From the NCBI RefSeq assembly GCF_014635885.1, contig NZ_BMDR01000008.1, positions 62,001 through 126,000 on the forward strand: 64,000 nucleotides of DNA, written 5' to 3'. Made by a program: the position numbers and the translations under genes. The notes beneath the pieces were generated by a model. That model saw nothing but the letters and a program-made list of their open reading frames with translations, made no database searches and was not told the DNA's origin. Shown here piece by piece: positions 1-9,323 of the stretch. The DNA is from Acinetobacter vivianii. GTDB taxonomy: Bacteria > Pseudomonadota > Gammaproteobacteria > Pseudomonadales > Moraxellaceae. The number at the start of each line of letters is the position of its first letter. Positions within the stretch are counted from its first letter, which is position 1.

Positions 1-459
1 GAAACATTGAATGAATTAAAAACGCCAATTTATTCGATTGGGATGGTGTTGGCCTTTGCTTTTATTGCCAATTATTCAGGTCTTTCTGCGACTTTGGCTC
101 TAGCATTATCACACACAGGTCATGCTTTTACTTTCTTCTCGCCATTCTTGGGTTGGCTGGGAGTATTCCTGACGGGTTCAGATACGTCATCAAATGCCTT
201 GTTCTCGGCTTTACAAGCGACCACAGCCCAGCAAATTGGGATTCCAGAAGTATTGCTGGTGGCTGCCAATACCAGTGGCGGCGTAACGGGCAAGATGATT
301 TCACCACAATCGATTGCGATTGCCTGTGCAGCAGTAGGTCTCGTTGGAAAAGAGTCAGACTTGTTCCGTTTCACGGTAAAACATAGCATCATATTTACTG
401 TCTTTGTTGGCATCATCGTCACGGTTCAGGCTTATCTGGTGCCGTGGATGATTCCATAA
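1..459 (+). CDS. lldP: L-lactate permease LldP, C-terminal part (gene enters from the left edge)
   Basis: The reading frame is open from base 1 and stops at 457-459, so only about the last 152 residues are present. The protein is strongly hydrophobic, with at least three membrane segments. A polar stretch around [10 protein letters not shown] and a glycine-rich [15 protein letters not shown] stretch are typical of the LctP/LldP lactate permease family, which brings lactate with protons across the inner membrane. The next genes encode the lactate regulator and L-lactate dehydrogenase on the same strand, which supports the call. The true start lies outside the window; the ATG at base 7 is internal. 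Promoter and operator of the operon are not visible. Confidence 0.93.
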   Translation, partial: ETLNELKTPIYSIGMVLAFAFIANYSGLSATLALALSHTGHAFTFFSPFLGWLGVFLTGSDTSSNALFSALQATTAQQIGIPEVLLVAANTSGGVTGKMISPQSIAIACAAVGLVGKESDLFRFTVKHSIIFTVFVGIIVTVQAYLVPWMIP

Positions 460-478
460 CTCGAGTAAAGGGAATGTG

Positions 479-1231
479 ATGAGAATCTCCGATCAAGTGG
501 TCATGAAATTACAGGCGCTCATTGAGCAGCGCCAGATGAAAAAAGGTGATCGTTTGCCAGCCGAGCGTCAGCTTGCAACCAGCTTGGGGGTGTCTCGTCC
601 GTCCTTACGTGAAGCGATTCAGCAATTGAATAGTCAGGGCGTGCTCAGTAGCCGCCGTGGTGATGGGACCTATATTCAGCAATTGCCAGAACAATGGTCA
701 CAACAGTTGATTGTGAATCCGATTAGTAACCTGATTGAAGAAGATCCGCTGTACCGTTTTGATGTGCAAGAAGCCCGTTTGTTACTGGAAGGTGGAACAG
801 CTTGGTATGCAGCATTGCGTTCAACGTCTGAAGATCGCGCCAAAATCCATCATTATTTTGATGAGATTAGCCGCCATCAAAATGCAGGGGATTCGGCTCA
901 GGCCGCGGTTGCAGATGCAGAATTTCATTTGGCGATTGCTGAGGCCTCACACAATATTGTATTGATCCAGATGATGCGCGGCTTGTTTGACTTGTTGCAA
1001 TACAACGTCTTACTGGGACGCAAGAAAGTTTATAACGATCCTGTTAATGGTGATTTGCTCAGTGAGCAGCATTTTCAGGTGATGGATGCGATTGATCGTA
1101 AAGATCCCGAAGCTGCACGCCAAGCGGTGTGTGGGCATATTGAATTTGTGATTAATCATGTACGTGCGCTGGACGAAGATGAAGCTCGCCAGAAACGTGC
1201 AACACGTTTAACAAGAGTTGACTCAAAATGA
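479..1231 (+). CDS. lldR: LldR, GntR/FadR-type transcriptional regulator of lactate use
   Basis: The 250-residue protein has an N-terminal winged helix (motif [20 protein letters not shown], about residues 27-46) and a C-terminal FCD ligand domain with [14 protein letters not shown]. This is the FadR subgroup of GntR regulators. LldR of this group represses the lactate operon and is released by lactate; here the role is inferred from its place between lldP and lldD. A GTG at 476 and an ATG at 479 are both in frame. The AAAGGGA Shine-Dalgarno at 467-473 is better spaced for ATG 479, so that start was chosen. Its stop overlaps the lldD start by four bases (ATGA), a sign of translational coupling. 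Confidence 0.93.
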   Translation: MRISDQVVMKLQALIEQRQMKKGDRLPAERQLATSLGVSRPSLREAIQQLNSQGVLSSRRGDGTYIQQLPEQWSQQLIVNPISNLIEEDPLYRFDVQEARLLLEGGTAWYAALRSTSEDRAKIHHYFDEISRHQNAGDSAQAAVADAEFHLAIAEASHNIVLIQMMRGLFDLLQYNVLLGRKKVYNDPVNGDLLSEQHFQVMDAIDRKDPEAARQAVCGHIEFVINHVRALDEDEARQKRATRLTRVDSK

Positions 1232-2379
1232 TTATTTCTTCTGGCAATGATTATCGTGCTGCGGCACAACGTCGTTTACCGCCATTTTTATTTCATTACA
1301 TCGACGGTGGTGCCTATTCGGAATATACCTTAAAACGCAATGTACAGGACCTTTCTGACATCGCTTTGCGTCAACGGGTACTGAACGATATGTCAGCACT
1401 TAGTCTGGAGACCAAGCTGTTTAATGAAACGCTTTCAATGCCGGTGGCTCTGGCACCTGTAGGTTTAACAGGTATGTATGCGCGTCGCGGCGAAGTTCAG
1501 GCGGCAGTGGCAGCGGATAAAAAAGGAATTCCATTTACCTTGTCGACGGTTTCGGTTTGTCCGATCGAGGAAGTTGCACCTGCCATTAATCGCCCAATGT
1601 GGTTCCAGCTCTATGTCTTGCGTGACCGTGGCTTTATGCGTAATGCCTTGGAACGTGCCAAAGCGGCAGGGTGTTCGACACTGGTGTTTACCGTGGATAT
1701 GCCTGTACCAGGGGCGCGTTATCGAGATGCACATTCAGGTATGAGTGGTCCAAATGCAGCGATGCGTCGTTATATGCAATCGATGTTGCATCCGCATTGG
1801 GCATGGAATGTCGGCATGTGTGGCCGTCCCCATGATTTGGGCAATATCTCGAAATATCTGGGCAAACCGACTGGACTTGAGGATTATATCGGCTGGTTAG
1901 GTTCTAACTTTGATCCGTCAATTTCTTGGAAAGATTTGGAGTGGATTCGTGAGTTTTGGGATGGCCCGATGGTGATTAAGGGGATTCTTGATCCTGAAGA
2001 TGCCAAAGATGCAGTGCGCTTTGGTGCAGATGGCATCGTGGTCTCCAATCATGGTGGTCGTCAACTCGATGGCGTGATGTCTTCTGCACGGGCTTTGCCT
2101 GCGATTGCTGATGCAGTGAAGGGTGATCTGGCGATTCTGGCGGACTCTGGTATTCGTAATGGTCTGGATGTGGTGCGGATGTTGGCCTTGGGTGCGGATA
2201 CGGTGTTATTGGGACGTGCCTTTGTGTATGCCTTGGCGGCAGCAGGTGGACAAGGGGTATCGAATTTACTTGATCTGATTGATAAGGAAATGCGGGTGGC
2301 AATGACGTTGACGGGTGCGAAGTCGATTCAGGAGATTAATGCGGATTGTTTGGTGCAGGCAAGTAAATTGGGTGTTTAA
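1228..2379 (+). CDS. lldD: L-lactate dehydrogenase LldD (FMN-dependent, membrane-associated)
   Basis: This 383-residue protein belongs to the FMN alpha-hydroxyacid dehydrogenase family. It shows the active-site signature [10 protein letters not shown] with the catalytic histidine near residue 275, and an FMN-binding [11 protein letters not shown] stretch after it. Length matches E. coli LldD. It oxidises L-lactate to pyruvate and passes electrons to the quinone pool at the inner membrane. It is coupled by a four-base overlap to lldR. It is followed by a 505-base gap with several hairpins before dld, so dld may not be fully co-transcribed. No anomaly is visible in the coding region. Confidence 0.96.
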   Translation: MIISSGNDYRAAAQRRLPPFLFHYIDGGAYSEYTLKRNVQDLSDIALRQRVLNDMSALSLETKLFNETLSMPVALAPVGLTGMYARRGEVQAAVAADKKGIPFTLSTVSVCPIEEVAPAINRPMWFQLYVLRDRGFMRNALERAKAAGCSTLVFTVDMPVPGARYRDAHSGMSGPNAAMRRYMQSMLHPHWAWNVGMCGRPHDLGNISKYLGKPTGLEDYIGWLGSNFDPSISWKDLEWIREFWDGPMVIKGILDPEDAKDAVRFGADGIVVSNHGGRQLDGVMSSARALPAIADAVKGDLAILADSGIRNGLDVVRMLALGADTVLLGRAFVYALAAAGGQGVSNLLDLIDKEMRVAMTLTGAKSIQEINADCLVQASKLGV

Positions 2380-2505
2380 CCGACAGAACAGGTGCAGCAT
2401 AAGCGAGATAAAGTGGTTGTCGCTTTTTGTCGAATTGTCAGTCATTTAGTACTAGGCACAGCCGCAAAGTCTGGTGACATGCTTATGTCTGAGGTAGAGG
2501 CATTT

Positions 2506-2600
2506 GTCACTTTTGAAGGATCAAAAGTAACCAAAAATCCTCTATTCCGATGACGGTACTTCCCTGCTACCGCATCGGAACAGGCGGCATCCTTGCCGCC
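2506..2600. repeat. Row of three intergenic hairpins downstream of lldD
   Basis: Three stem-loops follow each other in the lldD-dld gap. The first pairs 2506-2516 with 2521-2531 (GTCACTTTTGA / TCAAAAGTAAC, one mismatch). The second pairs 2545-2558 with 2568-2580 (one bulged base). The third pairs GGCGGCA 2583-2589 with TGCCGCC 2594-2600. None is followed by a T-run, so they do not look like simple terminators. The first resembles the second stem of the repeat at 2646-2770. They may form one composite intergenic repeat with it; this is inference from structure. The rest of the 2380-2884 gap shows no gene. Confidence 0.55.
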
Positions 2601-2645
2601 GACGTGTAGCCACTTAGGTTAAGAAATTAGTTGCTGGTGCTAAAC

Positions 2646-2770
2646 GTCACTTACAGCCTGCGTGGTGTTGGTAAGATATTGTTTTTGCAATGTAACTTGA
2701 AAAATGGATACAGTGAACAGGTTCTGTAAGTGACAATGCCTTTGGTTACTTTGGGCAAAACCAAAGTAAC
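2646..2770. repeat. Two-stem intergenic repeat element, copy 1 (partner at 7946-8069)
   Basis: A long stem pairs GTCACTTACAG (2646-2656) with CTGTAAGTGAC (2724-2734), extended inward by CCTG/CAGG (2657-2660 with 2718-2721) across a two-base bulge. After a 10-base spacer a second stem pairs GTTACTTTGG (2745-2754) with CCAAAGTAAC (2761-2770). A second copy with the same layout but different stem sequence lies at 7946-8069. Base changes in the two copies are compensatory, so the folded form is conserved. Mobile (MITE-like) or RNA function is not decided by the sequence. Confidence 0.75.
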
Positions 2771-2884
2771 AGAATGAGTTACTTTCATCATAACTTATAT
2801 ACCGTAAGACCCTGCCGTGCTGATCTAGTTTTAGCATGCATAAGATATAGCTAGATTTTATATGGATGATCCAAAGGAGCCATC

Positions 2885-4591
2885 ATGCAAACATTTTCTC
2901 CCAAAGCGGTGATTGATCGTTTACAGCAGATTGTTGGACGTCAGCATGTACTGAGTGATGATCAAAGTACCCGCCAGTATCGGCAAGGTCGTCGTTTTGG
3001 TGAAGGTAAAGTCTTTGCAGTGGTCATCCCGGGTACCTTGCTGGAACAATGGCAGGTGCTGCAAGCGGCGATTGATGCAGATTGTATTGTCATCATGCAA
3101 GCCGCCAATACAGGACTAACGGGTGGTTCAACACCTTATGGCGATGATTATGATCGTCCTGTGTTGGTAATGAGTACGCGCCGTTTAAAGGGCATTCAGG
3201 TCATCCATGACGGTAAGCAGGTGATTTGTTTGCCTGGGGCGACTTTGGATAATCTGGAACAGCTATTGAAAGGCTATGATCGGGAACCACATTCGGTGAT
3301 TGGTTCTTCCTGCATTGGCGCTTCGGTATTGGGTGGGGTCTGTAATAACTCAGGCGGTGCACTGGTACGTCGTGGGCCTGCTTATACGGAACTGGCGCTA
3401 TATGCGCAGGTCAATGCACAAGGTCAGTTGGAATTGGTGAATCATCTCGGCGTGAACTTGGGCTCAACTCCTGAAGAAATCCTGACCCGTTTAGAGCAGC
3501 AGCAATATCAAGCGACAGATATTTTAGATGATGTTGAAAAGCAGGCATCCGATCAACGTTATGCGCAAGATGTCACTCAAGTCGATGCTGATAGTCCAGC
3601 GCGTTTTAATGCTGATCCATCACGTTTGTTTGAAGCCTCGGGTTCGGCAGGAAAAGTCTGCGTGTTTGCGGTGCGTCTCGATACCTATGAGAAGGTAGAG
3701 AGCAGCGTTTTCTATATTGGCACAAATGATGCCGATGACCTAACCGCGATCCGTCGTTATTTACTCACGTCGTTGCCAAGCTTGCCGATTGCAGGGGAAT
3801 ATATTCATCGTGATGCTTACCATATTGGCGAAAAATACGGTAAAGATACCTTTCTGTTTATTGAAAAATTTGGCACCGCCAATGTACCGAAAGCTTTTGC
3901 ACTGAAAGACAAGGTCGATGGCTTTTTAGAAAAATTTAAAATCAAAGGGCTGACCGATCATCTTTTACAAGCGGTCACGGCCTTGTTACCGAGTCATTTA
4001 CCCAAACGGATGACCGAATATCGTGATCGTTATGAACATCATCTGATGTTACGCGTTGAAAATAATTGCAAAGCCCAGACCGAAAAATTTTTACAAGACT
4101 ATTTTACGGTGCATGCTTCAGGCAATTTCTTTGTCTGTGATGCGGATGAAGGACGTAAAGCCTTTTTGCATCGCTTTGCGGTGGCAGGTGCAGCGATCCG
4201 TTATCGTGATACCCATCGGGACGAGGTTGAAGATATTGTGGCGCTCGACATTGCGTTACGTCGTAATGATCGTGAATGGGTCGAGCAGCTGCCTGAGGAG
4301 ATGGAACAGCAGATCATTCATAAGCTTTATTATGGGCACTTTTTCTGCCATGTCTTTCATCAGGATTACATCCTTAAAAAAGGCAATGATCCTTTAGCGA
4401 TGGAACATCAAATGTGGCATTTGCTGGATGCACGCCGTGCTGAATATCCAGCCGAGCATAATGTCGGTCATCTGTATATTGCCAAGCCTACATTGGCGAA
4501 TTTCTATCAGAAACTTGATCCGAATAATTGTTTTAATGTCGGGATTGGACAGACCTCTAAATTGAAGTATTGGGGCAAAGCCAAGCCCTAA
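2885..4591 (+). CDS. dld: D-lactate dehydrogenase Dld (quinone-dependent, FAD)
   Basis: The 568-residue protein has an N-terminal FAD-binding PCMH domain with NTGLTGGSTP near residues 75-84. A GSSCIGASVLGGVCNNSGGA segment follows. The C-terminal part is the membrane-binding domain typical of bacterial respiratory D-lactate dehydrogenases (E. coli Dld is 571 residues). It oxidises D-lactate to pyruvate with quinone as acceptor. The start is set by AAAGGAG seven bases upstream of the ATG. Together with lldD it lets the cell use both lactate isomers. It is separated from lldD by 505 bases of hairpin-rich DNA, and ends at a bidirectional terminator shared with the convergent aminotransferase gene. 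Confidence 0.95.
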   Translation: MQTFSPKAVIDRLQQIVGRQHVLSDDQSTRQYRQGRRFGEGKVFAVVIPGTLLEQWQVLQAAIDADCIVIMQAANTGLTGGSTPYGDDYDRPVLVMSTRRLKGIQVIHDGKQVICLPGATLDNLEQLLKGYDREPHSVIGSSCIGASVLGGVCNNSGGALVRRGPAYTELALYAQVNAQGQLELVNHLGVNLGSTPEEILTRLEQQQYQATDILDDVEKQASDQRYAQDVTQVDADSPARFNADPSRLFEASGSAGKVCVFAVRLDTYEKVESSVFYIGTNDADDLTAIRRYLLTSLPSLPIAGEYIHRDAYHIGEKYGKDTFLFIEKFGTANVPKAFALKDKVDGFLEKFKIKGLTDHLLQAVTALLPSHLPKRMTEYRDRYEHHLMLRVENNCKAQTEKFLQDYFTVHASGNFFVCDADEGRKAFLHRFAVAGAAIRYRDTHRDEVEDIVALDIALRRNDREWVEQLPEEMEQQIIHKLYYGHFFCHVFHQDYILKKGNDPLAMEHQMWHLLDARRAEYPAEHNVGHLYIAKPTLANFYQKLDPNNCFNVGIGQTSKLKYWGKAKP

Positions 4592-4617
4592 ATTCACATA
4601 AAACCAGCAATAAAAAA

Positions 4618-4632
4618 GGCGCTTTAAGCGCC
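4618..4632. terminator. Bidirectional terminator between dld and tyrB
   Basis: GGCGCTTTAAGCGCC forms a GC-rich hairpin flanked by an A-run on the left and a T-run on the right, so it can stop transcription from both convergent genes. Confidence 0.88.
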
Positions 4633-4650
4633 TTTTTTATCTGTTACAAC

Positions 4651-5865
4651 TTAAGCTGTTGCAGCAGATTTTGCTAAAACTTCAGCCACTGCTTTTGCAA
4701 CTTTGTAAACGTTATTCATGTTCAGACCCGCAACACAGATACGACCACTGCGTACCAAGTAGATTGCATATTCTTCACGAAGAATGTCCACTTGCTCAGC
4801 CGTTAAACCGGTGTAGCTAAACATGCCTTTTTGGTTCACAAGGTAGCTAAAGTCACGGTCAGGAAGGGCTTTAGTCAATTCATCTTTCAAGATGCTACGC
4901 ATTTTGATAATACGCTCACGCATCTCTTTCACTTCGCCTTGCCATTGTTGATTGAGATCAGCGTCATTTAATACTTGATCAACCAACCATGCACCTGTTG
5001 TTGGTGGGCTAGAGTAGATACGACGTACTGTTGCTTTCAACTGACCGAATGTGCATTTTGCTGCTTCAGCATCGTCACATACGAAGGTCAAACCGCCAAC
5101 ACGCTCACCGTAAAGTGAGAAGATTTTAGAGAACGAGTTGCTGACAATAAAGTTCAGACCTGCTTGGTCTAAAGCACGAATTGCATAGGCATCCTGTTCC
5201 ATACCATCGCCAAAACCTTGATACGCGATGTCGAGGAATGGAATGAGGTTACGTTCTTTTAATACCACAATCACTTGATCCCATTGTGCTGGGTTCAAGT
5301 CTGCACCTGTTGGGTTATGGCAGCATGGGTGTAATAACACAATGCTTTGTTCTGGCAATGTTTTTAAAGTAGACAACATACCGTCAAAATCAACGCCACG
5401 TGTTTCAGCATCGAAGTACGGGTAGAAGTTGCTCTTGATGCCTGCACCATTGAAGATCGCAACGTGGTTGTCCCAAGTTGGCTGGCTTACCCAAACTTCT
5501 GAATTCGGGAAGTAGGTTTTTAAGAAGTCTGCACCCACTTTTAATGCGCCAGAACCACCAAGCGTTTGAATTGTAGCAACACGACCTTGTTGAATTGCAG
5601 GGCTATTTGCACCAAACAATAACGCTTGAATCGCATCACGGTAAGGCTTGAAACCTTCCATTGGTAAATAAAGCTTGGTTTGCGTGTTTTTAGGAGCAAT
5701 ACGTTTTTGCGCTTCGATAATGGTATCAAGCTGAGGAACGATACTGTCTTCGTTATAGTACAAACCAATACTAAGGTTAACCTTTTCAGCACGCGAATCA
5801 GCATTGAACTGTTCCATTAATGAAAGGATCGGATCGCCTGCATAAGGTGGGATATGTTGAAACAT
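4651..5865 (-). CDS. tyrB: Aromatic amino acid aminotransferase (TyrB type)
   Basis: This 404-residue class I PLP aminotransferase contains [17 protein letters not shown] with the PLP-binding lysine at about residue 247 and the [12 protein letters not shown] stretch, as in TyrB/AspC enzymes. It transfers amino groups between aromatic (and probably dicarboxylic) amino acids and 2-oxoglutarate. The frame extends upstream to 5967, but the extra residues do not match the family. The ATG at 5863-5865 begins [13 protein letters not shown], a usual N-terminus, and has an AAAGGAC ribosome site before it. Substrate choice between tyrosine/phenylalanine and aspartate cannot be settled from sequence alone. 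Confidence 0.87.
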   Translation of the reverse strand: MFQHIPPYAGDPILSLMEQFNADSRAEKVNLSIGLYYNEDSIVPQLDTIIEAQKRIAPKNTQTKLYLPMEGFKPYRDAIQALLFGANSPAIQQGRVATIQTLGGSGALKVGADFLKTYFPNSEVWVSQPTWDNHVAIFNGAGIKSNFYPYFDAETRGVDFDGMLSTLKTLPEQSIVLLHPCCHNPTGADLNPAQWDQVIVVLKERNLIPFLDIAYQGFGDGMEQDAYAIRALDQAGLNFIVSNSFSKIFSLYGERVGGLTFVCDDAEAAKCTFGQLKATVRRIYSSPPTTGAWLVDQVLNDADLNQQWQGEVKEMRERIIKMRSILKDELTKALPDRDFSYLVNQKGMFSYTGLTAEQVDILREEYAIYLVRSGRICVAGLNMNNVYKVAKAVAEVLAKSAATA

Positions 5866-6039
5866 TAACAATGTCCTTTTCTTCAACAAAGTGCATAGAT
5901 GTCTGGGGAAGTTGCGCTGCATGAGCGGAACCTTCGATGCCCAATAATGTATCAATAAAGACTGCATGAAGCACGCTGTTATTTACATTTTGGTGCAGTA
6001 TTTACTTACAAAATTTGTCGGGATTGCTCAATTATAAAG

Positions 6040-6051
6040 ATTGTCTACAAT
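6040..6051. promoter_or_regulatory. Distal GntR-type operator (variant palindrome)
   Basis: ATTGTCTACAAT, flanked by G and C to give a 14-base near-palindrome, differs by one base from the two sites nearer the gntR gene. It fits the FadR-subgroup operator pattern of GT and AC half-sites. It lies 175 bases upstream of the tyrB start, so it could also affect that gene. Confidence 0.6.
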
Positions 6052-6232
6052 CAAGCTGTCATACCATGGTCGTAGGATAAAAAGTAGCAGCTCTGAAAGG
6101 GCAGTGAAAAGACCTAAGATCCGATCCTGTATTTTGAATTTAAGTTATTGTTTTATATTTTATTTTAATAATTCTGCCAAGAGACAATATACGTGTGTCA
6201 AGGCCATTGGATTGACAGCATCAGTCTAATTT

Positions 6233-6244
6233 ATTGTCGACAAT
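6233..6244. promoter_or_regulatory. GntR-type operator, middle site
   Basis: ATTGTCGACAAT is a perfect 12-base palindrome. It sits exactly 63 bases (about six helical turns) upstream of the identical site that abuts the gntR start codon, so both would lie on the same face of the DNA. Confidence 0.72.
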
Positions 6245-6295
6245 CCTATTGCATTTTTTGTTATACCTCGTTATAAAATCATCAAAACTGTAGAG

Positions 6296-6307
6296 ATTGT
6301 CGACAAT
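6296..6307. promoter_or_regulatory. GntR-type operator directly in front of the gntR start codon
   Basis: A second perfect ATTGTCGACAAT ends one base before the ATG at 6308. It leaves no room for a normal Shine-Dalgarno, so the gntR transcript may be leaderless or poorly translated. A repressor bound here would block transcription of its own gene and of the prp genes behind it. Confidence 0.72.
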
Positions 6308-7018
6308 ATGCAAGATACCCTTGTTCCTCAAGCCATCAGCACCAGTCAGGGAATGACCCTGACGGAACACGTATTTAAGCAAATTCAGTCGGCAATTGTG
6401 TTGGGACAAATTCCTGCGGGCAGCAAGATTTCAGAACCTGAGCTGGCACGTATTTATGGTATTAGCCGTGGCCCGCTACGTGAAGCCATTCACCGTCTGG
6501 AAGGGCAGAAACTGGTTGAGCGTACTGCCCATGTTGGTGCGCGTGTGGTGTCATTGTCACTGCAACAGTTTCAAGAGCTCTATCAAATTCGTGCATCATT
6601 AGAAGGCTTGGCCTGCAAACTGGCGGCCCAGCATATTGATAAAAAACAGATTCTAGCCTTGCGTGATGTATTGCGTATGCATGCCGAAGATGAAAATTTT
6701 AAAGCAGGCAAAGGCTATTATCTGCAAGAAGGTCAGGACGATTTCCATTACTGCATTATCAAAAGCAGTGGCAATAAAACCCTCGAAAAAATGTTATGCG
6801 ATGAGCTGTATCACCTCATTCGTATGTATCGCATCCAGTTTTCAAATACCCCAGATCGTCCGAGCAAAGCTTGGGACGAACATATCCGCATTTTAGATGC
6901 GATTGCCGAAGGTGATGGTGAGCTGGCTGAAATGCTGATGCACCGTCACATCAATGCATCCTACAAAATTGTTGAGCAAACATTGCTACAAAATCAAGGA
7001 GAACAACAACATGGCTAA
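6308..7018 (+). CDS. GntR/FCD-family regulator of the 2-methylcitrate genes
   Basis: The 236-residue protein has a winged helix with [20 protein letters not shown] (about residues 40-59) followed by an FCD ligand domain with the [13 protein letters not shown] motif. In Acinetobacter a GntR gene of this kind precedes prpB in place of the sigma-54 activator PrpR of enterics. The role as propionate-pathway regulator is inferred from position. Two palindromic operators at a 63-base interval, one touching the start codon, suggest autoregulation. The gene overlaps prpB by eight bases, which argues for a common transcript. No good ribosome site precedes the ATG. Confidence 0.85.
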   Translation: MQDTLVPQAISTSQGMTLTEHVFKQIQSAIVLGQIPAGSKISEPELARIYGISRGPLREAIHRLEGQKLVERTAHVGARVVSLSLQQFQELYQIRASLEGLACKLAAQHIDKKQILALRDVLRMHAEDENFKAGKGYYLQEGQDDFHYCIIKSSGNKTLEKMLCDELYHLIRMYRIQFSNTPDRPSKAWDEHIRILDAIAEGDGELAEMLMHRHINASYKIVEQTLLQNQGEQQHG

Positions 7019-7895
7019 ACAGTCTGCTGGTCAGCTATTCCGCGACGCGGTCGCAAATGAAAAACCATTACAAGTGGTGGGTGCGATCAATGCCAACCAT
7101 GCTTTATTGGCAAAGCGTGCAGGTTATAAAGCGATCTACTTGTCTGGTGGTGGTGTTGCGGCAGGTTCTTTGGGTTTACCTGATTTGGGTATCAGTAACC
7201 TTGATGATGTATTGACCGATGTACGCCGTATTACCGATGTGTGTGATCTGCCATTGTTGGTCGATGTGGATACAGGTTTTGGGGCATCTGCGTTTAATAT
7301 CGCACGTACCACCAAGTCGATGATCAAGTTCGGTGCTGCTGCGATGCATATTGAAGATCAGGTTGGCGCTAAACGTTGTGGTCACCGCCCAAATAAAGCC
7401 ATCGTAACCCAGCAAGAAATGGTAGACCGTATCAAAGCCGCAGTCGATGCGCGTACTGACGACAGCTTTGTGATCATGGCACGTACCGATGCACTTGCAG
7501 TTGAAGGATTACAGGCTGCAATTGACCGTGCGGGTGCTTATATCGAAGCAGGTGCAGACATGCTGTTTCCAGAAGCAATCACTGAATTGGCAATGTATAA
7601 GCAATTTGCAAATGCGACCAAAGTGCCTGTTTTAGCCAATATCACTGAGTTTGGTTCTACGCCATTATTTACCACTGAAGAATTGGCTTCTGCCGATGTC
7701 AGCATCGCGCTCTATCCACTTTCTGCATTCCGTGCCATGAACAAGGCAGCAGAAAATGTCTATGAGACTTTGCGTAAAGAAGGCACGCAAAAGAATGTGG
7801 TCGACACTATGCAAACCCGTCAAGAATTGTATGAACGCATTAACTACCACGCGTTTGAACAATATCTTGATGGAACTTTTGCGAAGAATAAATAA
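7011..7895 (+). CDS. prpB: 2-methylisocitrate lyase PrpB
   Basis: The 294-residue protein is an isocitrate lyase/PEP mutase family enzyme. It carries the KRCGHR catalytic motif with cysteine 123, the same number as in Salmonella PrpB, and the DVDTGFG metal/substrate stretch. It cleaves 2-methylisocitrate to pyruvate and succinate, the last step of the 2-methylcitrate cycle. The frame opens further upstream, but ATG 7011 is preceded by AGGAG and starts the family's usual N-terminus. It overlaps the end of gntR by eight bases. A 270-base gap with a structured repeat separates it from prpC. Confidence 0.96.
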   Translation: MAKQSAGQLFRDAVANEKPLQVVGAINANHALLAKRAGYKAIYLSGGGVAAGSLGLPDLGISNLDDVLTDVRRITDVCDLPLLVDVDTGFGASAFNIARTTKSMIKFGAAAMHIEDQVGAKRCGHRPNKAIVTQQEMVDRIKAAVDARTDDSFVIMARTDALAVEGLQAAIDRAGAYIEAGADMLFPEAITELAMYKQFANATKVPVLANITEFGSTPLFTTEELASADVSIALYPLSAFRAMNKAAENVYETLRKEGTQKNVVDTMQTRQELYERINYHAFEQYLDGTFAKNK

Positions 7896-7945
7896 GTAAA
7901 TCCTTAATTCATAAGAATTTAGGTTGAAATTTGCTATGCAGAAAA

Positions 7946-8069
7946 GTCATCTGCAACCTGCGCGGTTTAAACAATATATTGTTTCTGCGATAGATTGATT
8001 AAATGGTGTTATTGGACAGGTTTTGCAGATGACAATGGTTTTGCCTACTTTTCCCGAATGAAAAGTAGG
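7946..8069. repeat. Two-stem intergenic repeat element, copy 2 (inside the prp gene cluster)
   Basis: GTCATCTGCAACCTG (7946-7960) pairs with CAGG-TT-TTGCAGATGAC (8017-8033), with the same two-base bulge as copy 1. Ten bases later CCTACTTTT (8044-8052) pairs with AAAAGTAGG (8061-8069). Spacer length and overall size match copy 1 at 2646-2770 almost exactly. Several stem positions differ in both arms so that pairing is kept. It lies in the prpB-prpC gap and has no T-run after either stem. Confidence 0.75.
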
Positions 8070-8165
8070 TCGAACCGAAGGTTTATCCTGAAAAAGGATG
8101 AGAACTCGGCACGACTCCGTTGAGTTGCTCAAAAATAAATTAAATAGATAGAAAAGGACAATCTT

Positions 8166-9323
8166 ATGAGCAGTAATGAAACAACAACAGGCTTCAAACC
8201 AAAAAAATCAGTTGCACTCAGTGGACAAGTTGCAGGCAACACTGCACTCTGTACCGTAGGCCGCAGCGGCAACGACTTACACTACCGTGGCTATGACATT
8301 CTCGATCTTGCTGTCGGCAGCCAATTTGAAGAAGTGGCACACTTGCTGGTGCACGGCAAATTGCCGAACAAAGCCGAACTCAAAGCCTATAAAGCAAAAT
8401 TAAAAGCATTACGTGGCTTACCCGCAGCATTGAAAACCGCACTTGAGCAACTGCCACCATCTGCACACCCAATGGATGTGATGCGTACGGGTGTATCTGT
8501 GCTCGGTTGCTTAACACCAGAACATGAAGACCATAACGAAGCAGGCGCAAAAGATATTGCGGATAAATTGATGGCAAGCTTAGGCTCAATGTTGTTGTAC
8601 TGGTATCACTTCAGCAACAACGGTCGTCGCATTGAAGTTGAAACCAATGATGATTCGATTGCTGCGCATTTCTTACATTTACTGCATGGCGAAGCGCCAT
8701 CGGAAGAATGGATTCAAGCCATGCACACCTCATTGATTCTGTATGCAGAGCATGAGTTCAATGCATCTACCTTTACTTCACGTGTAGTGGCAGGTACAGG
8801 TTCTGATATGTATTCAGCAATTACGGGCGGTATCGGTGCGTTACGTGGCCCTAAACATGGTGGCGCGAACGAAGTTGCTTTTGTGATTCAACAGCGTTAT
8901 GACAATGCCGATGAAGCAGAAGCTGACATTCGTAGCCGCGTTGAGAAAAAAGAAGTGGTGATTGGTTTTGGTCACCCAGTCTATACGGTTTCTGATCCAC
9001 GTAACGAAGTCATCAAGAAAGTGGCACACGACTTGGCGCAAGCACAAGACAACACCAAGATGTACTTGATCGCTGAGCGCCTAGAAGCCGTGATGAAAGA
9101 AGTGAAGAACATGTTCCCGAACCTCGACTGGTTCAGTGCGGTGAGCTATCACTTGATGGGCGTTCCAACTGCAATGTTCACCCCATTATTCGTGATTGCA
9201 CGTACTGCGGGTTGGTCTGCGCATGTAATTGAACAACGTCAGGACGGCAAGATTATCCGTCCAAGCGCCAACTATACCGGTCCTGAAAATCTTGAATTTA
9301 AACCATTGGCGGAGCGTGGTTAA
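8166..9323 (+). CDS. prpC: 2-methylcitrate synthase PrpC
   Basis: This 385-residue citrate synthase family enzyme has [11 protein letters not shown] (histidine near residue 231) and [14 protein letters not shown] (histidine near 270), the two active-site histidine regions. Length and the short N-terminus fit 2-methylcitrate synthases rather than the longer hexameric citrate synthases of gamma-proteobacteria. It condenses propionyl-CoA with oxaloacetate. Context with prpB and acnD makes the assignment firm. Its TAA overlaps the acnD ATG by one base. An AAAGGAC ribosome site stands before the ATG. The region upstream contains the structured repeat rather than a recognisable promoter. Confidence 0.96.
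   Translation: MSSNETTTGFKPKKSVALSGQVAGNTALCTVGRSGNDLHYRGYDILDLAVGSQFEEVAHLLVHGKLPNKAELKAYKAKLKALRGLPAALKTALEQLPPSAHPMDVMRTGVSVLGCLTPEHEDHNEAGAKDIADKLMASLGSMLLYWYHFSNNGRRIEVETNDDSIAAHFLHLLHGEAPSEEWIQAMHTSLILYAEHEFNASTFTSRVVAGTGSDMYSAITGGIGALRGPKHGGANEVAFVIQQRYDNADEAEADIRSRVEKKEVVIGFGHPVYTVSDPRNEVIKKVAHDLAQAQDNTKMYLIAERLEAVMKEVKNMFPNLDWFSAVSYHLMGVPTAMFTPLFVIARTAGWSAHVIEQRQDGKIIRPSANYTGPENLEFKPLAERG

Larger units (their letters stand above)
5866..6307. other. 442-base intergenic region between tyrB and the prp regulator
   Basis: This AT-rich gap separates divergent genes and must hold both promoters. Three near-identical 12-base palindromes (listed separately) are the only clear signals. A 62-codon open frame at 6041-6229 has no ribosome site and an improbable protein, and is not called. 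Confidence 0.7.

Noticed and set aside
6041..6229. 62-codon open frame between tyrB and gntR
   Set aside because: No ribosome site, low-complexity protein, and it covers operator DNA.
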